Source: JAYWXI01 sp036016955
GTDB lineage: Bacteria > Bacteroidota > Bacteroidia > Flavobacteriales > Weeksellaceae
Reading direction: 5' to 3'
DNA: 64,000 nucleotides
NCBI RefSeq assembly: GCF_036016955.1
Contig: NZ_JAYWXI010000005.1
Location: forward strand, 94,650 to 158,649
Positions 39,501 through 48,408 of the stretch are shown here, one piece after another. Both the position numbers and the translations under genes were made by a program. Position 1 is the stretch's first letter. Every line of letters begins with the position of its first letter. The notes below the pieces were generated by a model that was given only the letters and a program-made list of their open reading frames with translations, was not told where the DNA came from and searched no databases.

Positions 39501-40426
39501 TTAAATTCACTCAGAAACTATTGACATCCATCGACGAGTATATCAATATCAACGGTTCGGATTGGACGGTCGATGCGGATAAGAACGAGTTGATTAAACA
39601 ATTGATTCATAACTATAAGATTAAATACAACGACCTTCAAGGGGTGAAAAACCGGGAGAAGTTTGCGGTTTCCATTGGGGACGAACTTCCTGCGGGTATT
39701 ATGAAGTTGGCGAAGGTTTATATTGCCAAGAAGCGTAAGTTGAATGTTGGGGATAAAATGGCGGGACGTCACGGAAACAAGGGGATTGTATCGCGAATCG
39801 TTAGAGAGGAGGATATGCCGTTCCTAGAAGACGGGACGCCGGTTGACATTGTGCTTAACCCGCTGGGGGTGCCTTCGCGGATGAACATCGGTCAGATTTA
39901 CGAGACGGTGTTAGGCTGGGCCGGTAAAAAGCTGGGATTGAAATTTGCTACGCCGATTTTTGACGGAGCTTCTTTGGACGAAATCACCAAATACACCGAC
40001 GAGGCGGGCTTGCCGAAATACGGTAATACGTACCTTTATGACGGCGGTACTGGGGAGCGTTTCACTCAGCCGGCTACGGTAGGGGTGATTTATATGTTGA
40101 AGCTTGGTCACATGGTGGACGATAAGATGCATGCGCGTTCCATTGGTCCATACTCTCTTATCACGCAGCAGCCGCTTGGAGGTAAAGCTCAGTTTGGTGG
40201 TCAGCGTTTTGGAGAGATGGAGGTTTGGGCATTGGAGGCGTTTGGTGCGTCCAACATCCTTCGCGAGATTTTGACTGTGAAGTCGGACGATGTGATTGGT
40301 CGGGCGAAAACCTACGAAGCCATTGCGAAAGGAGAGGCTATGCCAGAGCCGGGTATTCCGGAGTCATTCAACGTTTTGTTGCATGAGCTTCAGGGGCTTG
40401 GTCTGGACGTAAGGCTTGAAGAGTAA
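36590..40426 (+). CDS. rpoB: DNA-directed RNA polymerase subunit beta
   Basis: 1278 aa. Contains the protrusion, lobe and rifampicin-site region ([66 protein letters not shown]), the catalytic-domain loop [17 protein letters not shown], and the C-terminal clamp anchor [18 protein letters not shown]. No truncation. rpoC follows after 144 bp, in which GC-rich inverted repeats (CCGGG.. CCCGG near 40440-40460) occur but no T-run terminator. Confidence 0.98.
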   Translation: [1278 protein letters not shown]

Positions 40427-40570
40427 TTGTGGGACACCGGGTGGGGTTCTGCCCGGGGATCACTCAAAATCGTTTTTTTGAAATTAAAACGCTACTCAAA
40501 ACATTTTTAATGATTTCGGAATGCGGGTCAGGATTGACCTTTTCGGAATCGGCAATTTAAACTAAGAATT

Positions 40571-43500
40571 ATGTCAAATAAAAATAAATCAAGCAGATTT
40601 AGCAAAATCACCATTGGTTTGGCTTCGCCGGAATCCATTCTTCAGGAATCCAGAGGAGAGGTTCTAAAGCCTGAAACCATCAACTACAGAACGCATAAGC
40701 CGGAAAGAGACGGTTTGTTCTGTGAAAAAATCTTCGGTCCGGTAAAAGACTACGAATGTGCCTGCGGAAAGTATAAGCGTATCCGTTATAAGGGGATTGT
40801 CTGCGACCGTTGTGGGGTGGAAGTTACCGAGAAGAAAGTGCGTCGTGAGCGCATCGGGCATATCAATTTAGTGGTGCCTGTGGCTCATATTTGGTACTTC
40901 CGTTCTTTGCCTAACAAGATTGGTTATCTTTTGGGGTTACCTTCCAAGAAGTTGGATATGATCATTTACTATGAAAGGTATGTGGTTATTCAGCAGGGGA
41001 TTGCCAAGAAAACCGATGGTTCGGACTTCGACGAAATGGAATTCCTTACGGAAGAAGAATATTTGGACGTATTGGAAACTTTACCGATTGAGAATCAGTA
41101 TTTGGATGATTCCGATCCGAATAAATTTATCGCTAAGATGGGAGCTGAGGCGGTTGAGGAACTTCTTAAGCGGATTGACCTTGATGCGTTGTCTTTCGAT
41201 TTGAGACACAAGGCGCACAACGAAGGTTCGAAGCAGAGAAGAACCGAGGCGCTTAAGCGTCTTAATGTGGTGGAGGCGCTTCGAGGCGCGAACACACGTA
41301 TGATTAACCGTCCGGAATGGATGGTGATGAGGGTTCTACCGGTTATTCCGCCAGAACTTAGACCTTTGGTGCCGTTGGATGGAGGTCGCTTTGCGACTTC
41401 GGATCTTAACGATCTTTACCGTAGGGTGATTATCCGAAACAATCGTTTGAAGCGGTTGTTGGAGATTAAGGCGCCTGAGGTGATCTTGAGAAATGAGAAG
41501 CGGATGCTTCAGGAAGCGGTGGATTCTTTGTTTGATAATACGAGAAAATCGTCTGCGGTGAAATCCGAATCCAATCGTCCTTTGAAGTCGCTTTCCGATT
41601 CATTGAAAGGAAAGCAAGGGCGTTTCCGTCAAAACCTTTTGGGGAAACGGGTGGATTACTCCGCACGTTCGGTAATTGTTGTTGGGCCTAACCTGCAGCT
41701 TCACGAATGCGGTATTCCTAAGGATATGGCGGCGGAACTTTATAAACCGTTTATTATTCGGAAATTGATTGAAAGGGGGATTGTTAAAACTGTAAAATCA
41801 GCTAAACGAATTATCGATCGTAAGGAGCCAGTGGTGTACGATATTCTTGAGAACGTGATGAAAGGTCATCCGGTTCTTCTCAACAGGGCACCTACGCTTC
41901 ACCGTTTGGGGATTCAGGCTTTCCAGCCTAAGATGATTGAAGGGAAGGCGATTCAGCTTCACCCGTTGGTAACGACGGCTTTTAACGCCGACTTTGACGG
42001 GGACCAGATGGCGGTACACTTGCCTTTGGGGCCTGAGGCGATTTTGGAGGCTCAGCTTTTGATGTTGGGCTCTCAAAACATCCTTAACCCGGCGAACGGT
42101 TCTCCGATTACCGTTCCTTCTCAGGACATGGTATTGGGGCTTTATTTTATGACCAAGGAGGCCCACTCTACGGAGGAGCATAAGGTGAAGGGTGAAGGGC
42201 TGGCGTTTTACTCTCCGGAAGAGGCGGAAATCGCTTATGCGGAGGGACGTGTTTCTTTGAACGCGAAAGTAAGATGCCGTCTGCCAATTAAAGAAAACGG
42301 AGAGCTGGTTACTCGACTAATCGAGACGACGGTGGGCCGAATTCTTTTCAACCAGATTGTGCCTAAGGAAGTAGGATACATTAATGAACTTTTAACTAAA
42401 AAATCCTTGAGAAACGTTATCGGTCGAATTCTTGCCGATACGGATTTCCCGACGACGGTAAAGTTCTTGGACGATATGAAAGATTTGGGGTATTCCAACG
42501 CTTTCAAAGGAGGGTTATCGTTCTCTTTGGCGGATATTGTGGTGCCGGAAGAGAAGAAAACCATGATTGCCAAGGCCGTTGAAAACGTGGACGAAATCAA
42601 GGCCAATTATAACATGGGTCTAATCACCGATACGGAAAGGTATAACCAGGTGATTGACGTTTGGACTAATACCAATGCCGGATTGACCGAGATGATTATG
42701 AGTCGGATGAAGACCGATCAGGGCGGGTTTAACTCGGTATACATGATGTTGGATTCTGGAGCGCGGGGGTCTAAGGAACAGATTCGTCAGCTTTCCGGTA
42801 TGCGGGGGCTAATGGCGAAGCCTCAGAAGGCGGGCTCTACGGGGGCTGAAATCATCGAGAACCCGATTGTGGCTAACTTTAAGGAAGGGCTTTCCATCTT
42901 GGAGTACTTTATCTCAACCCACGGGGCGCGTAAGGGACTTGCGGATACGGCGCTTAAGACGGCGGATGCCGGATACTTGACCAGAAGGTTGGTGGACGTG
43001 GCTCAGGACGTGATTATTACCGAGGACGATTGCGGTACATTGAGAGGAACGGAAGTGACTCCTTTGAAGAAGAATGATGAGGTGGTCGAGAAACTTTCGG
43101 AGCGTATTTTGGGAAGGGTGTCATTGCATGACGTTTACCATCCTGAAACCGATGAGCTGCTTGTTCATGCGGACGAGTTGATTAACGAGGAATTGGCCAA
43201 AGCGATTGAACAGTCGGGTATCGAAGCGGTAGAGGTTCGTTCTCCGCTGACGTGTGAGGCTAAGAAAGGAATCTGTGCGAAGTGTTACGGAAGAAACTTG
43301 GCTACGGGCAAGATGATTCACATGGGAGAAGCCGTTGGTGTGATTGCGGCTCAGTCGATTGGAGAACCGGGAACGCAGCTTACGCTTAGAACCTTCCACC
43401 AAGGGGGTACGGCAGGTAACGTGTCGGAAAATCCTTCGATTGTGGCCAGACGTGACGGTATCGTTGAAATGGATGAAGTAAGAACAGTAACTTCCGAAAA

Positions 43501-44836
43501 CGAATTTGGAGAAGTTCAGGAAGTGGTGGTTTCACGTTCGACGGAGTTCCGTTTGGTTGCCGATAATGAAACCAGAACGCCTTTGATGGTTGCGAATATT
43601 CCTTACGGTTCGGCATTGTCGGTGAAACCGGGGGACAAAGTGAAAAAAGGCGATCTTATTGCCAAATGGGATCCGTATAATGCGGTAATCATTGCCGAGA
43701 CGGCTGGTAAGGTAGAGTACGAGGATATTATCCAAGGGGTATCGTTCCAGTTGGAGATTGACGAACAGACCGGTTTTGAGGAGAAAGTGATCTCGGAATC
43801 TCGGAATAAAAAGGCGGTACCAACCCTTAAAGTGGTGGACACCAAAGGGGAGGAGCTTAAATCTTATAACCTTCCGGTAGGCGCCCACTTGATGGTTAAC
43901 GACGGGGAGAAGATTAAGGCGGGTAAAGTCCTTATTAAAATTCCGAGAAAATCAGCTAAGGCTGGGGATATTACGGGAGGTCTTCCTCGGGTAACCGAAT
44001 TGTTTGAAGCCAGAAACCCATCGAATCCTGCGGTTGTTACCGAGATTGACGGGGTGGTTTCTTATGGAAAAATCAAGAGAGGTAACCGAGAGCTTATCGT
44101 AGAGGCCAAAACAGGCGAGAGAAAAATTTATCTCGTGAAGTTATCCAACCAGATTTTGGTTCAGGAGAATGACTTTGTGCGTGCGGGCTCTCCGCTTTCC
44201 GATGGTTCGGTAACACCGGATGACATCCTTCGGATTAAGGGGCCAACGGCGGTACAGGAGTATTTGGTTAACGAGATTCAGGAGGTTTACCGTTTGCAAG
44301 GGGTGAAGATCGACGACAAACACTTTGAAATTATTGTTCGTCAGATGATGACCAAAGTTTCGATTGTGGATGGCGGTGATACGCAGTTCTTGGAAGGGGC
44401 TTTGGAGCACAAGTACGACTTCTTGGAGGAAAACAACCGTATTTTTGGAATGAAGGTGGTTGTGGATGCTGGGGATTCCAAAGAGTTCAAGCCGGGACAG
44501 ATGATTACGGCGCGCGAGCTTCGTGACGAGAATTCTAAACTGAAGCGTGAAGATTTGCAGTTGGTGGAAGTTCGTGAGGCTCTACCGGCAACGGCAACGC
44601 CTGTGCTTCAGGGGATTACCCGGGCGGCGCTTCAGACCAAATCGTTCATGTCGGCGGCGTCCTTCCAGGAAACGACCAAAGTGCTTAACGAAGCGGCGGT
44701 ATCCGGTAAGGTGGACGAACTCAACGGCTTGAAGGAAAACGTGATCGTAGGTCACCGTATTCCTGCAGGAACAGGGTTGAAAGAGTACCAAAACGTCATC
44801 GTCGGATCCAAAAAAGAATTTGAAGATCTAAACTAA
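40571..44836 (+). CDS. rpoC: DNA-directed RNA polymerase subunit beta'
   Basis: 1421 aa. The N-terminal zinc-binding cysteines ([23 protein letters not shown], about 58-82), the catalytic [15 protein letters not shown] motif with three aspartates (about 475), the bridge helix and trigger loop region ([34 protein letters not shown]), and the second zinc site with cysteines in DDCGTLRG.. [19 protein letters not shown] are all present. DUF3467 follows. Confidence 0.98.
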   Translation: [1421 protein letters not shown]

Positions 44837-44845
44837 TAATTCGAG

Positions 44846-44923
44846 GTCGGGAGTTCGAAATTAAGATTTTAATGGTTATATTTGCCTTAATGTTCTTATC
44901 GGACTTCCGACTTTTTTAATTAA
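44846..44923 (+). terminator. rpoC terminator with promoter for the DUF3467 gene in its loop
   Basis: GGTCGGGAGTTC (44846-44857) can pair, with two wobbles, with GGACTTCCGAC (44901-44911), followed by T6. Between the arms lies TATATTTG (44877-44884), a promoter -7 box for the downstream gene. Long-looped terminators are less certain than compact ones. Confidence 0.45.
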
Positions 44924-44943
44924 CATTTTAAATACTTTTAAAC

Positions 44944-45249
44944 ATGGACAACAATCAAAACCAAGATCAAAACATCAACATTCAATTGAACGAAATGGTG
45001 GCTGCAGGAGTTTATTGCAACTTGGCACTAGTAAACCACTCGCCTTCCGAGTTTGTATTGGATTTCATTCAACTAATGCCTGGGGTTCAGCAAGCTAACG
45101 TGAGATCAAGAGTGATTTTGGCTCCTCTTCATGCGAAGAGAGTTCTTCAAGCTCTTCAGCAAAATATCGCCAATTACGAACAACAGTTTGGTGAAATTAA
45201 AGAAGTAGAACCTTTTGTTTTGGGTGGAAATAACGCGCCTCAAGCGTAA
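44944..45249 (+). CDS. DUF3467 family protein
   Basis: 101 aa (NIQLNEMVAAGVYCNLALVNHSPSEFVLDFIQLMPGVQQANVRSRVILAPLHAKRVLQALQQNIANYEQQFGEI). No signal or membrane segment. DUF3467 genes commonly sit downstream of rpoC in Bacteroidota; the molecular role is not known to me. It has its own promoter and terminator, so it need not follow rpoC expression. Confidence 0.92.
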   Translation: MDNNQNQDQNINIQLNEMVAAGVYCNLALVNHSPSEFVLDFIQLMPGVQQANVRSRVILAPLHAKRVLQALQQNIANYEQQFGEIKEVEPFVLGGNNAPQA

Positions 45250-45269
45250 AATATTCTTTATTTTATTGA

Positions 45270-45308
45270 AAATCTCATTCTTTAGTTTTAAGAATGAGAT
45301 TTTTTTAT
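45270..45308 (+). terminator. terminator after the DUF3467 gene
   Basis: AAATCTCATTCTT (45270-45282) and AAGAATGAGATTT (45290-45302) with a T-run form a perfect 13-bp stem. Confidence 0.88.
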
Positions 45309-45335
45309 TTATTTTGAATCGTAAAAATGACCTCT

Positions 45336-45615
45336 ATGAAGAAAAAAATACTATTTGCTTGCTCGTTCTTTGCTTTCATGCTTCAGGCGCAGGATTCCGA
45401 TACGCACTTAAAGAGAGTTGCACTTCAAAAACAACTTGGGAAATTTAAGACCGAGAGGGCTCAGTTTAATGCGTCCACGAAGACGTTTGGTTTATACCTT
45501 GGATAACGTAAAGAGCGAGCAGGAGTTTTATGTCCGTTTACCCAAAAGGGCTTATGTGATTAAGGCGGATAGCCGGGGGGCAACTTTTTTCACTTCCACA
45601 CTTATTCTTAAATAA
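45336..45615 (+). pseudogene. small exported protein gene with a probable frameshift
   Basis: The frame starting at 45336 encodes a signal peptide and mature start (MKKKILFACSFFAFMLQAQDSDTHLKRVALQKQLGKFKTERAQFN..) but stops at 45504-45506. A +1-shifted frame continues naturally (VYTLDNVKSEQEFYVRLPKRAYVIKADSRGATFFTSTLILK) to the TAA at 45613-45615, immediately before the next gene (1 bp). Neither half looks complete on its own, so a one-base insertion or deletion near 45485-45500, or a sequencing error, is the simplest reading. Family unknown. Confidence 0.5.
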
Positions 45616-45616
45616 G

Positions 45617-46045
45617 ATGAGGTATTTTTTGGGACTGTTCTTATTATTCGGGTTGTGCTTTTGTCAGCAAAGGCATTGGTCGAAAGGTGGGGGCGTCCGA
45701 GTGCTTTCGGCAGAGAAAAGCAAATGGTATGGAGGAGTGAAAGGCGTTCGCGGGGAACATTACAAAATTGTTTTGTCGGTTTCTGAGCGTTTTCGGTCGT
45801 CTTCTTGGCGGCTGAGAGCCGGTGAGGTTGAGGTGCCTTTGAAAGTTATCCGAACAGAAGAAGGCAACGGGATGTTTTGGCTTGAGGGGACGTATTCTTA
45901 TTCTGCCGTACGGCATTATGGCGAAGACGGGAGGACGAATCCACTCCCGATGCGCTATGAGCTTCTTTATGAAGATTCGTCGGGGGCGAATTATAAAGTG
46001 GAAATGCCTCCGTTTAAGACCACGGAGTCTACTGTTTATCCCTAA
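45617..46045 (+). CDS. hypothetical lipoprotein, 142 aa
   Basis: The signal peptide MRYFLGLFLLFGLCFC ends at Cys16. The mature part is beta-rich and basic early, acidic late (WLEGTYSYSAVRHYGEDGRTNPLPMRYELLYEDSSGANYKVEMPP). I do not recognise the family. The start overlaps by spacing the frameshifted gene before it (one base between stop and ATG), so the two were probably one transcription unit, with the TonB receptor 83 bp downstream. Confidence 0.7.
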   Translation: MRYFLGLFLLFGLCFCQQRHWSKGGGVRVLSAEKSKWYGGVKGVRGEHYKIVLSVSERFRSSSWRLRAGEVEVPLKVIRTEEGNGMFWLEGTYSYSAVRHYGEDGRTNPLPMRYELLYEDSSGANYKVEMPPFKTTESTVYP

Positions 46046-46128
46046 CGGGGATTTTGATTTATTTTTAGTTTTGGTGGGAATGTTTTGGGTTCCCGCCAAT
46101 TTTTATGTGACGAAAAGAAAAGACGATA

Positions 46129-48285
46129 ATGAAAAAAACAGCAATTTTGGTTTGGGCTTTATGGTCGGTGCAGATTTCGGCTCAGGAAACGGAAAGAGAG
46201 AGCGTGGTGGATAGCGTGGTCATCAAGGCCAGAACCAAAGTGAAACAAGAACGGAAAGAGTTTTTTAAACATGCCCAATCGACAGAAATTGTTTCGGCTT
46301 ATGAGATTGAACGCAACAACCCTCATTTTATCGAACAATCTTTGGGAACGATGGCAGGGGTGCAGGTGGATAAACGAACGCAGTTCGGGGGGCAACGTGT
46401 GGTGCTTCGTGGCTATGGTAATGATCAGAAATTTAATAATTGGGGGGTGAAATTCTACCTTAACTCGGCACCGATTACCAATGCGGACGGAGTAACGGTA
46501 CTGGAGGATTTGGATTTTTCCCTCATTAATACTATCGAAGTGATCAAGGGGTCGGCTTCCACTCTTTATGGTGGAGGAACGGGCGGTGCGGTTCGCTTCT
46601 ATATTCGGCCGGAAACCCAAAAAGGGACTTATTTATCGGAAGCATTGGCATTGGGATCTTTTGGCCTTTTTCAATCCAATACGAAATTGGAGGCGGTGAC
46701 GGATCAGGCGAGTATTATGCTGAATTATGGGCATGTGGAAAGCCAAGGGTTTAGGCCTCGAGGAAATACGAGAAAAAATAATTATGCATTCATGGGGGAG
46801 TTTAAGCTGGCTCCATCCCATCGTTTAACGGTTTATGCCAGCCATAACAACTCGTTTGAGGGGGTCACGGGACAGATTTCCCTTCAGGATTATTATGAGG
46901 GCAGAGATCCCGGAAACGGGGCCTATGCTCGGAAAAATGCGGCAAATCACTTTATTGCGAGTCGGATGATTGTGGGGCATCAGTGGAAAATTAATACGGG
47001 GTTTACCCAGTCTACCTCGGTGTTTTTTAGTCTTTTGGATACCAAACGAACGGCAGCGGGAGCGGCCGAACATTCCCAACAGCCGGGATACGGTGTTCGC
47101 TCTGAGCTTAAATGGGTTAGGCCTATGGCGGAACATTTCGAAAACGAAATGGAAGTCGGCGGAGAGTATTTGGTTTCCCGTGCTTTGATTTCCAATTATC
47201 GTTTTGATGGCAGCTTGGATAAGCCGGATTTGCAGACCCGTCCTTTGGCTAGAAGAGGGACGTACTTCAAGTATGATAATTATAACTTTTCTTTGTTTTT
47301 GACCAACCGTTTGACTTATCGTCCGTTGGGGATGTCTGTTTTACTCGGGGTTAGCGCAAATACGTTGGGGTATGATCGTACGGATCTGTTGGCCTATCCG
47401 GGGCTTTTGGACGGGTATGATAAAGACACTTCGTTTAAAAAATCGTTTCCGGTGGTTTTTACGCCTCACGTGGCTTTGCAGAAAAAATGGCGAAGCCAGC
47501 TCTTTAATTTGAGTTATAGTGAAGGGTATAATGCGCCCACGGCTTCTACGGCTTTTGTTTCGGCTACGGGGCTGGCCAACGATGCCCTAAAGGCAGAACG
47601 GGCTAGGATGTGGGATTTTTCGGTTCATGGGCTTTTGGATAAGACCCGGCTGGATTATCAGGTTTCGTTGTTCGATATTCGGGTGCAGGACAAACTGACG
47701 CAGCTATGGGCGGATGATGGTGCGGGAGGCGTTTATTCCTATTGGGGAAATACGGGGCATCAAGTGAATCGGGGGCTGGAACTGAGCTTGGGGTATGCTT
47801 ATAATACGGCCGGTTTGGTGAGTAAGATTTTGCCTTATTTCAATTTTTCCAAGTACGATTTTAGATACCGTTCGTTCAATACGGGAGGGGTAGATTATTC
47901 GGGCAACAAGGTGGTAGGTGTTCCGTCGGTGAAGTACTCTTTGGGCTTGGATTTTGAAACGAAATACGGGTTTTATTTGCGTCAGACGTTCAATTATCTC
48001 AGCGATGTCTACACGGATTTTGCAAATGAAATTAATGTGAAAGGATTTCACCAATACCATGCGAAAGTGGGGTATAAAAAAGAGTTTGGACGTTGGGCTT
48101 TGGAGGCTTATTTGACGGGGAATAACCTGACCAACAGGGTGAATTATTCGTTTCTTTTCGTGGGTAATGCGGTGGGTGATACGGATTTGGGCAACGGGTA
48201 TCCTGTCGGAGTTACTACGGATGTGAATCCCGGGCCTTCCAGGGCTTATTTTTTTGGTGGTACGACGGTGAAATATACTTTTTAA
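46129..48285 (+). CDS. TonB-dependent outer-membrane receptor
   Basis: 718 aa. Signal peptide (MKKTAILVWALWSVQISA), a TonB-box-like SVVIKA near residue 31, a plug domain (about 45-160: EFFKHAQSTEIVSAYEIERNNPHFIEQSLGTMAGVQVDKRTQFGGQRVVLRGYG.. SASTLYGGGTGGAVRFYI), then a 22-strand barrel ending in a C-terminal aromatic residue (TTVKYTF). No carboxypeptidase-like or SusC-type N-terminal extension is present, so this is a FecA-like metal or siderophore-type receptor; the ligand is not evident. The preceding lipoprotein may be a partner. Confidence 0.93.
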   Translation: MKKTAILVWALWSVQISAQETERESVVDSVVIKARTKVKQERKEFFKHAQSTEIVSAYEIERNNPHFIEQSLGTMAGVQVDKRTQFGGQRVVLRGYGNDQKFNNWGVKFYLNSAPITNADGVTVLEDLDFSLINTIEVIKGSASTLYGGGTGGAVRFYIRPETQKGTYLSEALALGSFGLFQSNTKLEAVTDQASIMLNYGHVESQGFRPRGNTRKNNYAFMGEFKLAPSHRLTVYASHNNSFEGVTGQISLQDYYEGRDPGNGAYARKNAANHFIASRMIVGHQWKINTGFTQSTSVFFSLLDTKRTAAGAAEHSQQPGYGVRSELKWVRPMAEHFENEMEVGGEYLVSRALISNYRFDGSLDKPDLQTRPLARRGTYFKYDNYNFSLFLTNRLTYRPLGMSVLLGVSANTLGYDRTDLLAYPGLLDGYDKDTSFKKSFPVVFTPHVALQKKWRSQLFNLSYSEGYNAPTASTAFVSATGLANDALKAERARMWDFSVHGLLDKTRLDYQVSLFDIRVQDKLTQLWADDGAGGVYSYWGNTGHQVNRGLELSLGYAYNTAGLVSKILPYFNFSKYDFRYRSFNTGGVDYSGNKVVGVPSVKYSLGLDFETKYGFYLRQTFNYLSDVYTDFANEINVKGFHQYHAKVGYKKEFGRWALEAYLTGNNLTNRVNYSFLFVGNAVGDTDLGNGYPVGVTTDVNPGPSRAYFFGGTTVKYTF

Positions 48286-48308
48286 TGCGTTTTCGAGAAG
48301 TTGAAAGA

Positions 48309-48344
48309 AGAGCCTCCTTTGAAAGAAGGGGGCTCTTTTTTTTG
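48309..48344 (+). terminator. terminator after the TonB receptor gene
   Basis: AGAGCCTCCTT and AAGGGGGCTCT arms with T8 (48309-48344), one mismatch allowed. Confidence 0.8.
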
Positions 48345-48408
48345 TTTAGATAAAAGAGAGGAATGTAATTGACGGAAAATAAGTATATTTAACCTCAAAG
48401 TCTGACGA

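Noticed and set aside
45215..45448. Frame starting inside the DUF3467 gene end
   Set aside because: It runs through the terminator hairpin and encodes an unlikely basic, Phe/Ile-rich peptide; the true signal-peptide frame starts at 45336.
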